Shown in pieces: positions 1 to 8,615 of a stretch of DNA of 56,310 nucleotides (its first letter is position 1; each line of letters starts with the position of its first letter). Made by a program: the position numbers and the translations under genes. This DNA is from Elusimicrobiota bacterium (GTDB lineage Bacteria; Elusimicrobiota; Elusimicrobia; JACQJP01). The DNA is taken from NCBI GenBank assembly GCA_016204975.1, contig JACQJP010000030.1:1-56310 (forward strand), in the 5' to 3' direction. The notes below the pieces were generated by a model. It was not told the origin of the DNA. It ran no database searches and saw only the letters and a list, made by a program, of their open reading frames with translations.

Positions 1-189
1 GAGGTTCCTGGGCCGGTGCGCAACAATTGGATCAAGAATGCCCACTTGGCGGCGCGAGTCGCCCTGGTGCCTTTCACGGGGGAAGGTGGTCTGGGGGTGG
101 ATCTGCTGGGGCGCTATCGAAGAACTTTGACCGGCGATCCGGCCCTGAAGGCCCAGACCTTTGAGGGAGGCATCGTCCTTATCTTCTAG
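1..189 (+). CDS. C-terminal fragment of an outer-membrane beta-barrel-like protein (5' truncated by window)
   Basis: Frame 1 open from base 1 to TAG at 187-189: EVPGPVRNNWIKNAHLAARVALVPFTGEGGLGVDLLGRYRRTLTGDPALKAQTFEGGIVLIF*; alternating strands and terminal aromatic residue typical of barrels. Confidence 0.5.
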   Translation, partial: EVPGPVRNNWIKNAHLAARVALVPFTGEGGLGVDLLGRYRRTLTGDPALKAQTFEGGIVLIF

Positions 190-1136
190 AACCGGACGCC
201 GAAGGAGAGGCGATGGACATCCTCCAGCTTCTCCATGAGGCCGATCGCGTAGTCAAAGACGTAGCGCCCTTCCTTCAGGCCCATGCCGATGGTGATGGAA
301 TCCACGTCCCTTCCGAACAGATACCCCACTCGGAGGGCGGCGTGCCCGGTTTCTCCCAAATTCATCCCCATCTCCAGTCCCGTCCGCGCGGAAAGCCGTT
401 CCTGTTGGACGCGGACCCCGTCGGCGGTGAACAGAAATTGATAGAAGGCGAGCTGGGTATCCTCCACCAGGCTCAGCTTTTGTAAGTCCAACAGATAAGC
501 GCCTCCAAAGCGGGTGGTCTGCGGGAGCGGATCCCCGGTCTGTTCAAAGACCACGTCGGGCCCCAGATTTTGAATGGAGCCTCCGAGGTTGAGTCCCGCC
601 AGGGGCGTCTGCCACAGCACCCCGGCGTCGGCCGCGTAGCCGGAGGCGTGGGCCTCCTCCGCCAGCTCCAACCGAAAGAGTTTGCCGAGGGCCCCCAGGG
701 CGAATCCTCCGGGTAGGGGAAGGCTGAGGGCGGCCATGCCGATGGTATCCTGCTGGGCCTTTCGGGTTTCGGAGGCTCCGCCGGAGAAGTTGAGTTGGAT
801 GTCTCCTCCGTCAAAGTAGATGGCGCCCAGAGAGAGGGTGACCCAGGAGAGGGGGTGGGCATATCCGATGAACCCGAAGTTGTCGTCCGCAAAGCCCCGA
901 AGGTATGTGGCGGCCAGGGCGGGACCCTTCAGGGTGGCCAGGGCGGCGGGGTTGTAACCCAGGGAGTGAACGTCCTCCGCCACCGCCACGTAGGCCCCTC
1001 CCAAGGCGGCGGCGCGGGCGCCTATGGAACGCTTGAGGGTGTCGGCGGCGGTGCGGCCGGCCTCGGCGCGCAGGCGTGGCGCAGAGGCGGCAGAGGATAG
1101 AAAAAGCAGCGCGGCCAACGGGGCGAGGCGGTTCAT
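186..1136 (-). CDS. PorV/PorQ-like (UPF0164) outer-membrane protein
   Basis: Signal peptide, then RSIGARAAALGGAYVAVAEDVHSLGYNPAALA, typical of the PorV/PorQ family. Confidence 0.8.
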   Translation of the reverse strand: MNRLAPLAALLFLSSAASAPRLRAEAGRTAADTLKRSIGARAAALGGAYVAVAEDVHSLGYNPAALATLKGPALAATYLRGFADDNFGFIGYAHPLSWVTLSLGAIYFDGGDIQLNFSGGASETRKAQQDTIGMAALSLPLPGGFALGALGKLFRLELAEEAHASGYAADAGVLWQTPLAGLNLGGSIQNLGPDVVFEQTGDPLPQTTRFGGAYLLDLQKLSLVEDTQLAFYQFLFTADGVRVQQERLSARTGLEMGMNLGETGHAALRVGYLFGRDVDSITIGMGLKEGRYVFDYAIGLMEKLEDVHRLSFGVRF

Positions 1137-1155
1137 CTTACTGATTAAGAGCGGG

Positions 1156-2616
1156 TCATTTGATTACCGCGATTTTTCGGATCGCGTCCAGCTTAGGTCC
1201 CAAGGCATGCAGGAGGTAGATTCCGCTGGCGACGGTGTTGCCCTGGCCGGTCCTTCCCTCCCAAAAGACGGTAAAGCTTCCCTCCGGACGGTCTTCATCG
1301 GACAGGGTGGCTACCAGCTCGCCGTTAAAGGTGTAAAGCCTCAGGGTCACGCGGCCCGCCTTAAAGACGGTTACATCCACCCGGGTTTGGGTTCCCAGGC
1401 GGGGCCTCAAGAGGTTGTCGGTGAGCTTGACGTTTCCCGGGGCAAAATCAATGAAGAGGGCGTTGGAGAGGGTGGTGGATTTCCCGTCGTCGTTGGTCAC
1501 CACCAGGTTCCAGAGGCCCAGGGTCTTGTTTTGGGTGTCGAAGGTCACCGTGATTTTTTGGTCATCCACCCGAGTGAGACTCGTGCCGGGGATATCCGAT
1601 TCCCCCGCCTTGGTGAGTTTGGCGGTGGGCGCTCCGGAGAAGATTTCGCCGTTCAAGGTGAAGGTGGAGGTGGAGTCGGTGCGAAAGACCGTGCTGGGAG
1701 AAAGGCTCTGCGGATCAGGGTCGAGGGTCAAGGCGCTGAGCATTTGCGGCGTGCCGGTGGAGCCAGGTGCGGTGAAGTTGTAGTACATTCTCCAGCGGAA
1801 GGATTCTGTGGAGCGCACCAGGAACGGAAAGGAGAGCGCCCCGTCGGAGGTTCCGGTGGAAAGTCGCACCCCGCTTTCGAAGTCAAAGGTGTTGCCGTTG
1901 GCATCTTTGGAAAGAACGCTCAAGACCTGGGTGTGGGTGGTTTGCCCGGAGAGGGGGCTGGTGTAGTAGAGGCGGATTTTCAGGTTAGTCAAAACGCTTG
2001 CTCCCACCTCCCCGGCCTCATCGGCCACCAGGACCACGCCGGTTGTCCAGTTGAGGCCTTCATTGGTGGAAAGGGAACTGAAGACCTGCCGGTCCTCGAT
2101 CTGGTTGCCTCCGTTTTTGTCCTGGATGTAATAGAGCCTCCAGTCCCCGTTGGAGAGCTCTACCAGGCGGGGGGAGCTCACGTAGGTGAGTCCGCCGCTC
2201 ACCTCCATTCGGGTTCCGGTTTCGTTGGTCCAGGAGGAGCCGTCGGAGGATGTGGCGCTGTAGATGCGGAAATTTCCGGTGGAGGTGATGGCGGAGTAGA
2301 GCATGCGGAAGCCTCCGGCATTTAAGCCAAGAACGGAGGCGGCGGTGATGGAACTGACGTCTAAGTCCGGGGTCGTAAAAGTGGAAATTCGGATGCCGGA
2401 TTCCTCCACAAAATTGATCCCGTTGCTCGAGGAGGCGGAGCGGATCTCGATGTTGTCTCGGACGAAATAGAACCGGCCGGTTCCCGGGAAGGTCCCCGTC
2501 ACCGCCTGTGGCGCAGCGGAGGAGAGCCGGATGTCCGCTTCCTTGGTGAAGGAAGGGACCGCCCGGAGGGAAGCGGGCAGAAAGAGCAAACTTGCGACCA
2601 GTAGAGGCGTTCGCAC
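1156..2616 (-). CDS. Secreted protein with FlgD-like Ig C-terminal domain
   Basis: Signal peptide; C-terminus VTLRLYTFNGELVATLSDEDRPEGSFTVFWEGRTGQGNTVASGIYLLHALG matches the FlgD-Ig pattern. Confidence 0.7.
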   Translation of the reverse strand: MRTPLLVASLLFLPASLRAVPSFTKEADIRLSSAAPQAVTGTFPGTGRFYFVRDNIEIRSASSSNGINFVEESGIRISTFTTPDLDVSSITAASVLGLNAGGFRMLYSAITSTGNFRIYSATSSDGSSWTNETGTRMEVSGGLTYVSSPRLVELSNGDWRLYYIQDKNGGNQIEDRQVFSSLSTNEGLNWTTGVVLVADEAGEVGASVLTNLKIRLYYTSPLSGQTTHTQVLSVLSKDANGNTFDFESGVRLSTGTSDGALSFPFLVRSTESFRWRMYYNFTAPGSTGTPQMLSALTLDPDPQSLSPSTVFRTDSTSTFTLNGEIFSGAPTAKLTKAGESDIPGTSLTRVDDQKITVTFDTQNKTLGLWNLVVTNDDGKSTTLSNALFIDFAPGNVKLTDNLLRPRLGTQTRVDVTVFKAGRVTLRLYTFNGELVATLSDEDRPEGSFTVFWEGRTGQGNTVASGIYLLHALGPKLDAIRKIAVIK

Positions 2617-2693
2617 CGGCAGTTGGGGTCTCGGCGGCAGGATGACGGATTCAGTAGTTTTTAACAGGAATCTGCGAGGATTTCAATAGAATT

Positions 2694-3197
2694 TTAGCGG
2701 CTTTTATGGTGCGGTGGGGTGTGAAGGGAGGAGGGGCCGGCCAGCAGAAACCTGGCGAGCAGAAAGAGACATAGTCCGAGACTTAGCTGAAATCCGGAAA
2801 AGGAGAGAATTTTGAGCCAGGAGAAGGCTGGGTGGAGATAGCGCACCAGCCATCCGGAGCTCTCATTGAGAAGGGCGGTCGCAAAGGTGGTCGTAATCAG
2901 CAGTTTTTTTCTGCGGTCTGAAAAATCCGCAAAGATGAGCAGATGGGTGACCAAGAGGATGGCCAAAGCGAAGATGGGAAGATGGGTGTGTGCCGTTTCT
3001 AGGAGAGAAGCGAAGCTGCGAGGCGCTCGAAACTGTGCCTCGGAGCCCAGGTAGTAGGTTTGGACGGATTGCGGGGTCAGGCTCATGCGGGAAAAATACA
3101 TCAGGAGGTTGCTCGCCCAAAGCCCCGCTAGAAAAACCAGGGACCAAATCAGAGTCATCCTCATGAAGGAGTTTTTCTGAAAGCCTCCGTTTTGCAT
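2694..3197 (-). CDS. Small polytopic membrane protein (about 4 TM) of the flavin operon
   Basis: ORF start trimmed to the ATG at 3197 preceded by GGGAGGTGAAGTAC; hydrophobic segments with His (AHTHLPIFALAILLVTHLLIF). Confidence 0.6.
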   Translation of the reverse strand: MQNGGFQKNSFMRMTLIWSLVFLAGLWASNLLMYFSRMSLTPQSVQTYYLGSEAQFRAPRSFASLLETAHTHLPIFALAILLVTHLLIFADFSDRRKKLLITTTFATALLNESSGWLVRYLHPAFSWLKILSFSGFQLSLGLCLFLLARFLLAGPSSLHTPPHHKSR

Positions 3198-3202
3198 GTA
3201 CT

Positions 3203-3745
3203 TCACCTCCCCACCTCTTTTTTTCTTTTCTGAATCACCTGGAAGGTGGCCAGGATGCGTCGAAGGCCTTGGGTGATGGCCTGGGTAGTCAGGGTGGCTC
3301 CGGCCACGTTTCGGATTCCCCGCTTGACCCACAGGGAGTCATCCAGCCTCCTTCCCTCAAAGAGGGCCAGCCACCGGCTCCGGGGCAGGTAGTCCGGAGG
3401 CTCGTAGAAAGCCAGAATCTCCACGGACCTCAGGTTCCCATCCGGGCTCAGCACGGCCATGAAGGTCTCCGGCATGGTGCGCACGGTGTGGGTCTCAAAG
3501 AAGGCGTATCCCGCCGCGCCGGTCGTGTCCCGTCCCACGTAGTAGTGGATGAGGCGGGACTCCATTTTGGCCTGCGCCAGCTCCTCAATAGCCTCCACCT
3601 CTTCTTTCCTTAGGAAGACGGTCTTTCTCTCGATTTTCCCCTCCGGAAAGGCCAACCGCAGCGCCTCCTTCTGGGTCAAAAAGACCTTGGCGCAGGCGTG
3701 CTGGCTAGGGAGGCCGAGCAACAGAGCGAAGAATATTTTCCACAT
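3203..3745 (-). CDS. FMN-binding domain protein (RnfG/NqrC-type flavinylation motif)
   Basis: Signal peptide; C-terminal VAGATLTTQAIT resembles the (S/A)GAT-x-(T/S) ApbE flavinylation motif; two genes from apbE. Confidence 0.8.
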   Translation of the reverse strand: MWKIFFALLLGLPSQHACAKVFLTQKEALRLAFPEGKIERKTVFLRKEEVEAIEELAQAKMESRLIHYYVGRDTTGAAGYAFFETHTVRTMPETFMAVLSPDGNLRSVEILAFYEPPDYLPRSRWLALFEGRRLDDSLWVKRGIRNVAGATLTTQAITQGLRRILATFQVIQKRKKEVGR

Positions 3746-3755
3746 GGAGATCCCT

Positions 3756-5042
3756 TTAAAACATATATCCGACGGCCATGTTCCACTGATTGACCCCCCG
3801 CCCCGCCTCGTCCTTGCGGTCCTGATAATCCCCCTTGACCGCCACGTTCGGATGGGGTTTGTAGGTCAGGCCGTAGGTGATCGTCGTCCGGTTGACGGCG
3901 GAATTCCGGGCCAAGCCGGCCGGCGCGCGCTGGTGGGTGTCATAGTCCTCATAACGGAAGAAGGGGGCCAGGTATTGGGAGGTTCCGGGAAGAAAGAACG
4001 GCAGCAGATCGTAGGCTGCCTCCACATACCACCCCTGCATGCGCTCGCCCAGGGTTTGGCCCAGGTTGGCGCTGATTTCCCCAGCCTGGCTCTGCAGGAG
4101 TTTCACGAAGAGGGCGCGGACTTCAACCCCCTGGTGCTGGAAGGTGCCATGCAGGTCCCAAAGGGTCGTGCGGCCATCCAGAATTTCCCCGGAGACGGTG
4201 GGGGTGGATTGTCCGGATTGGCCGCTATAGAAGGAACCTCCAAAGGCCAAGCCCGGAATTCCTTCGTAGTCCAATCGGGCGCTGAAAGCCACATCCTCCA
4301 ACTCCGCATTCGACCCCTTTTGCCGGGCGCTGCGCAGTCCGGAGGAGGCGCTGACGCCCTCTTTGACATCGAAGCCCTCGCTCAGGTAGGCCCGGTATCT
4401 CAGGGGCCCCGCCTCGCCGAAGAGGCCCGCCCCATTGAAACGCCAAGTCGTGGGAATGATATTGGTTTCCACGTCCGGCCTCTTCGATCCGTGGAAGGCG
4501 GGCGGCTCGTGGATTTCATTGATGAGCCCCAAAGGCGCCAGCACCATCCCGGCCCGGACGTTGAAGGGCTCCCACAGAAGAAAATCCAGGTAGGCGAACT
4601 CCAGGGAGACCTCGCCGGATTTTCCGGTGGAGGCATGCTCGAACTCGATCTCCGAGTTGAACAGTATCCGGTCGTTGAATTTATATCCCAGATAGATCAC
4701 CTGGCGCAGAAAGTCCAGTTGGTCCTTCTTGCCGGAGGAGGCCCCGTCGTCTCTTTGGTCGCTGAAATTTTCATACACCATCTCGCCATATCCGGCCAGC
4801 GAAATTTTTCTCCCGGCGCGGTAGACCTTTGAGGCGGCCGGCCCCAGTCCGTATTGCGTCCGGTATCCGGGTTCCTCAGCCGCCTCTCCAAGCTTCAGTT
4901 GCTCGATTTCCTCGGTCAGCACCTCCAGCTTGCGTTCTAGTTCCCGAACGCTGTCTGGAGAGACCTGGGCGAACCCCAGCGCCGGAGCGAGACAAACCGC
5001 CAAAGCGATGGGGATGACTTTTTTCCTTATTTTCCCTTTCAT
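3756..5042 (-). CDS. Phosphate-selective-porin-like outer-membrane porin
   Basis: Signal peptide, N-terminal coiled coil (VRELERKLEVLTEEIEQLKLG), repeated amphipathic strands, terminal aromatic (GYMF). Confidence 0.7.
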   Translation of the reverse strand: MKGKIRKKVIPIALAVCLAPALGFAQVSPDSVRELERKLEVLTEEIEQLKLGEAAEEPGYRTQYGLGPAASKVYRAGRKISLAGYGEMVYENFSDQRDDGASSGKKDQLDFLRQVIYLGYKFNDRILFNSEIEFEHASTGKSGEVSLEFAYLDFLLWEPFNVRAGMVLAPLGLINEIHEPPAFHGSKRPDVETNIIPTTWRFNGAGLFGEAGPLRYRAYLSEGFDVKEGVSASSGLRSARQKGSNAELEDVAFSARLDYEGIPGLAFGGSFYSGQSGQSTPTVSGEILDGRTTLWDLHGTFQHQGVEVRALFVKLLQSQAGEISANLGQTLGERMQGWYVEAAYDLLPFFLPGTSQYLAPFFRYEDYDTHQRAPAGLARNSAVNRTTITYGLTYKPHPNVAVKGDYQDRKDEAGRGVNQWNMAVGYMF

Positions 5043-6073
5043 TACTTTCTCCTCACGACAATTTTCGTTGTATCCTCCGCATTCAGGGGGGAGATTTTAC
5101 CGCCCGGCAGCATTGCCCAGGCGGAAATTTCGGGATGATTTTTAAAAAACTCTTTTCTTTCCTTGTTGTCCATGACGAAAAGCCCCGTGGAAAGGGCGTC
5201 GGCCTCAGCGGCGGAGGAACGCAGGACGGCCACCGCTTCTGGACGGGAGATGGTTTTTCCCGATCGGGGGTCTTTGATGTGGCCTGGCTTTTGGGAATCT
5301 CCGGAAACAGACAGGGCACAATCCGAGAGGAAAAGGCTTGTGGAGCCGAGCAGGATCTCCCAGCCCTTTTTTCCGGGAGGGTGTCCCAGGGCATAGAGCA
5401 TCCCCCCAAAATTGATGAGGGCGGAGGAGATGTCCATTTTCTTGAGCAGCGGCACGGCCCGGTCCACGGCATATCCCTTTCCTATGCCGCCAAGATCCAG
5501 GCTCATCCCGGGCGGCAACCATAGGCTTTGCGTCTTTGGGAAGAAATGCACTTTTTCCATGCCCACCTTTGCCAAGGCATCCGGGGTGTTTTCGATGAGG
5601 AGGGGACGAACGGTAGGGTCAAAGGTGCCGCCTAGTTTTTTGGAGAGCTCTTGGGAGAGTTCCATAAGCCGGTAGAGATCTCGGGAGCAGGAGAAGGGCC
5701 TGTTCTTTGCCGCGCCGTTTAGCCGGGAAATTTCGCTGTCGGACCGGTAGGTGCTGAGAAGCCGCTCCAGCCGTTGGATTTCGGAAAAGACCGCCTCCGT
5801 TCCCCGCCAGGCCGTTTCCTTCTCCGGCGAGAGGACCTGGACATAGCAGAGGGTTCCCATCAGGTACTGGACCCGCTCCACCGATGCCGCGCCGAGCGGA
5901 AGAGCCGGGCAGAGCAGGGAGAGGGCCGCCAGCGCCCTTCGCAGCCCCTTCGCAGTGCTCAGGGACGTTGGAAGCCCCGGTGGGGCGTGACGAGCTGGCC
6001 GGCGCGCTTTGGCGGTGCGCAAACTGTTGAAATTTAATTTCAATAAATCCATAAATTTTTTTAGCGGACGCAC
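5042..6073 (-). CDS. apbE: FAD:protein FMN transferase
   Basis: YLMGTLCYVQV ... SLDLGGIGKGYAVDRAVPLLKKMDISSALINFGGMLYALG ApbE motifs. True start uncertain (candidates: ATG at 6052 or a TTG downstream). Confidence 0.9.
   Translation of the reverse strand: MRPLKKFMDLLKLNFNSLRTAKARRPARHAPPGLPTSLSTAKGLRRALAALSLLCPALPLGAASVERVQYLMGTLCYVQVLSPEKETAWRGTEAVFSEIQRLERLLSTYRSDSEISRLNGAAKNRPFSCSRDLYRLMELSQELSKKLGGTFDPTVRPLLIENTPDALAKVGMEKVHFFPKTQSLWLPPGMSLDLGGIGKGYAVDRAVPLLKKMDISSALINFGGMLYALGHPPGKKGWEILLGSTSLFLSDCALSVSGDSQKPGHIKDPRSGKTISRPEAVAVLRSSAAEADALSTGLFVMDNKERKEFFKNHPEISAWAMLPGGKISPLNAEDTTKIVVRRK
6027..6043. promoter_or_regulatory. 17-bp palindrome TTGAAAT-TTA-ATTTCAA at the 5' end of apbE (putative Fur-family operator)
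   Basis: Same 7-3-7 palindrome arms as at 6560-6576 upstream of fur. Confidence 0.6.
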
Positions 6074-6549
6074 TCCGCGCAGCGGCCGAAGATTTCATGC
6101 CGGTGCCAGGCCGGAAGAAACCCGACCTTCCGGCAGCTTCTCTCCTGTATTCTCTCCAGCTCCGGCCAGCGGATTTCCAGGATGTGGCCGCACTCGATGC
6201 AGATCAGGTGGTCGTGGTGCGGCCTTTCCATGTGGATCTCAAAGCGGGGCTGACCCCTGGGTGTCGTAACCTCCGTCAAGAGCTGGCACTCCTCGAGAAG
6301 CTTCAGGGTTCTAAAAACGGTCACCCGGCCGATCCCGTATTTTTTGAGGGTCCGGTAAATCTCCTCTTGGCTCAGATGCCGGTCCGCCTGCAGCAGCAAA
6401 TCCAGGATTTGCGCGCGTTGGTGGGTCAGGCGCAGCCTTTTTTTCTCAAGATGTTGCTGGAAAAATTGCCGGATGCGCTCCGCATAGCCCTTGCGGCCCG
6501 CTGTCCAGGTGGGAAAGAAGATCAGCTCCTTTTTGGGCATCGGAACCAT
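6061..6549 (-). CDS. Fur-family transcriptional regulator
   Basis: Winged-helix GIGRVTVFRTLKLLEECQLL, HHDHLICIECGHILEI and CAEC motifs. Confidence 0.88.
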   Translation of the reverse strand: MVPMPKKELIFFPTWTAGRKGYAERIRQFFQQHLEKKRLRLTHQRAQILDLLLQADRHLSQEEIYRTLKKYGIGRVTVFRTLKLLEECQLLTEVTTPRGQPRFEIHMERPHHDHLICIECGHILEIRWPELERIQERSCRKVGFLPAWHRHEIFGRCAECVR

Positions 6550-6559
6550 TAAATCATAA

Positions 6560-6576
6560 TTGAAATCTTATTTCAA
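6560..6576. promoter_or_regulatory. 17-bp palindrome TTGAAAT-CTT-ATTTCAA upstream of fur (putative operator)
   Basis: Perfect arms, 11 nt upstream of the fur ATG. Confidence 0.6.
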
Positions 6577-6579
6577 TAG

Positions 6580-7680
6580 CTACCGAGGGGGGACCCCGCC
6601 GCATGGCGCTGGCGGAGCAGTCCCGCCCCCGGCGGGCTCGGAGTTTTTTTGGAGTTGTCTTAGACCCCAGGCGGCATGTTCCGACACAAGCGGATCGGGA
6701 TGGCGGAGATATTGTTGGAGAAGGCGGGTCCAGCCGGAGTTTTTGGAATTGCCGATGGCGATCAACACGTTTCTCAAAAACCCTCTCCATTTGCTCCGGC
6801 GGACCGGGGTCCCTTCAAACCTCTTCTCAAACTCCTCAGGGGTGAGGTGTGCCAGCTCCTCGAGGGGAATTTCCGTCTCTGTTCGGGGAGCCAGGGCGGG
6901 ATCTTGGGAGGCCGTGGAAAACTTGTTCCAGGGACAGACCTCTTGGCAGATGTCGCAGCCGAAGACCCAGTTTTGCATCTTGCTTCTAAATTCTTCCGGG
7001 ATGGACTCTTTAAGTTCTATCGTGAAGTAGGCGATGCAGCGGCTGGCGTCCATCTGATAAGGCCGGGGGAAGGCCTCGGTGGGACAGGCATGGAGGCAGC
7101 GAGTGCAGCTTCCACAATGGTCCGGCAGGGGCTCATCCGGCACAAGCTGCCGGTTTAAAGCCAGCCCTCCCAGAAAAAAATAAGAACCCATCTTCGGATG
7201 AATCAGAAGAGTGTTTTTTCCAATCCAACCGATCCCCGCATAGCGCGCGTACATTCTTTCTAGGAGAGGACTGGTATCGGTGAAGATTCGGCCTTCTAAG
7301 TCCGGGGCTGCGGCCTTTAGGAATTGCAGGAGATTTCCGAGCCTTTTGGGCAGCCACTGGTGATAATCCCGGCTGGTGGCATACCGGGAGATTCTACCCC
7401 AGGACCCGTTGGGCGAGGTTCCTGCAGTTTTTTGGGAGTTGTAGCGGATGCCGCAGACGACTACCGATTGGGCCTGCGGATACCAACGAGTGATGTCGGC
7501 CCGGGTTTCTGGATCGCGGGTCATATATTCCAACTGGCCGGCCTTTCCCTGTCGGACCCATTCCTTGTAAAACTCAGATTCCGGGAAGGCTTTGGCCGGA
7601 GCGATCCCGACGAGCTGGAAGCCCAGTTCCCTTGCCTTTTCCTTTGTAAATTTGGACAATTCCTCGGGTTGCATCTGCAA
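6580..7680 (-). CDS. queG: Epoxyqueuosine reductase
   Basis: 4Fe-4S motifs CGSCTRCLHACPTEAF and CDICQEVCPWN; YARYAGIGWIGKNTLLIHPKMGSYFFLG. Confidence 0.92.
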   Translation of the reverse strand: MQMQPEELSKFTKEKARELGFQLVGIAPAKAFPESEFYKEWVRQGKAGQLEYMTRDPETRADITRWYPQAQSVVVCGIRYNSQKTAGTSPNGSWGRISRYATSRDYHQWLPKRLGNLLQFLKAAAPDLEGRIFTDTSPLLERMYARYAGIGWIGKNTLLIHPKMGSYFFLGGLALNRQLVPDEPLPDHCGSCTRCLHACPTEAFPRPYQMDASRCIAYFTIELKESIPEEFRSKMQNWVFGCDICQEVCPWNKFSTASQDPALAPRTETEIPLEELAHLTPEEFEKRFEGTPVRRSKWRGFLRNVLIAIGNSKNSGWTRLLQQYLRHPDPLVSEHAAWGLRQLQKNSEPAGGGTAPPAPCGGVPPR

Positions 7681-7716
7681 GGTATTTTAGCACAGAGTTT
7701 CGTTAAGGAGCATCGA

Positions 7717-7789
7717 CGGGGCGTGGCGCAACCGGCAGCGCGCGTGGTTTGGGACCACGAGGTTCCCGGTTCGAACCCGGGCGCCCCGA
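7717..7789 (+). tRNA. tRNA-Pro (anticodon TGG)
   Basis: Acceptor CGGGGCG/CGCCCCG, anticodon arm CGTGG-TTTGGGA-CCACG, T arm CCCGG-TTCGAAC-CCGGG. Confidence 0.93.
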
Positions 7790-7839
7790 TCCCTCCTTTT
7801 CCCATCCGTACCATCCATAGGAAGGGCAAGTAAAGCTCT

Positions 7840-8304
7840 ATGACCCAGGCTACGTTCGGCGCGGGTTGTTTCTGGGGAGTCGAAGCGGCGTTTCGGAAAG
7901 TCGCGGGGGTGGTGTCCACTCAGGTGGGCTACATGGGAGGAACCTTGGAAGATCCCACCTACGAGCAGGTGTGCACAGGTCGAACAGGACACTCGGAGGT
8001 CGTTCACATCGAATACGATCCCCGCAGGGTCTCTTACGAAGAACTTCTCGATGTATTCTGGAAAATTCACGATCCCACCGCTTTGAACCGGCAAGGACCG
8101 GACGTCGGAACTCAGTACCGCTCCGTCCTCTTCTTTCACAATTTGGAACAGGAGACGGTTGCCAAAGCGTCTGCAGAAAGGCTTCAGGAGTCCGGAGCGT
8201 TGAAAAAACCGATCGTAACAGAAATCATGTCTGCAGGCCCGTTCTACAGAGCTGAGGAATACCACCAACAATATCTAGCCAAAAACCCCCACCGGCTGGT
8301 TTGA
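7840..8304 (+). CDS. msrA: Peptide-methionine (S)-S-oxide reductase
   Basis: [29 protein letters not shown] and downstream MsrA motifs. Confidence 0.93.
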   Translation: MTQATFGAGCFWGVEAAFRKVAGVVSTQVGYMGGTLEDPTYEQVCTGRTGHSEVVHIEYDPRRVSYEELLDVFWKIHDPTALNRQGPDVGTQYRSVLFFHNLEQETVAKASAERLQESGALKKPIVTEIMSAGPFYRAEEYHQQYLAKNPHRLV

Positions 8305-8398
8305 ACATCCCCCGGTCCCACCCTGCCTGAATTCCACCCCCGCGGGTGCGAGCACTTCTTTTCTGGTAAAATAGTACCCGCTGCTAGTAGGACTAGGG

Positions 8399-8470
8399 GC
8401 CCCTGTAGCTCAATGGATAGAGCATCCGCCTTCTAAGCGGGCGATAGAGGTTCGATTCCTCTCAGGGGCA
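8399..8470 (+). tRNA. tRNA-Arg (anticodon TCT)
   Basis: Acceptor GCCCCTG/CAGGGGC, anticodon arm TCCGC-CTTCTAA-GCGGG, T loop TTCGATTC. Confidence 0.92.
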
Positions 8471-8495
8471 ATAAAATATGACATAACCCGATCAC

Positions 8496-8615
8496 GTGAG
8501 ACCCCTCTTTTCCCAGGCCAAGAGGCTGATCCTGGCCGTCGTTGGATTCACGGTGCTTCTTTTTGGGGTGGCGATGCTGGTTCTTCCCGGCCCGGGATCT
8601 GTTGTGATTGTCTGA
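8496..8615 (+). CDS. Possible 39-aa PGPG-motif single-TM protein
   Basis: GTG start: (V)RPLFSQAKRLILAVVGFTVLLFGVAMLVLPGPGSVVIV*; stop overlaps the terC ATG by one base; resembles the N-terminal part of PGPGW-family proteins. Confidence 0.4.
   Translation: MRPLFSQAKRLILAVVGFTVLLFGVAMLVLPGPGSVVIV

Noticed and set aside
1024-2325. 433-aa plus-strand ORF
   Set aside because: Antisense shadow of the PorV-like and FlgD-Ig genes; low-complexity G/E-rich translation with no motifs.
186-2616. Type IX secretion locus (PorV-like plus FlgD-Ig protein)
   Set aside because: UPF0164/PorV-like proteins and FlgD-Ig tails occur outside T9SS, and no core T9SS genes are visible in the window.
3549-4832. 427-aa plus-strand ORF
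   Set aside because: Antisense to the porin gene, which has a signal peptide and operon context.
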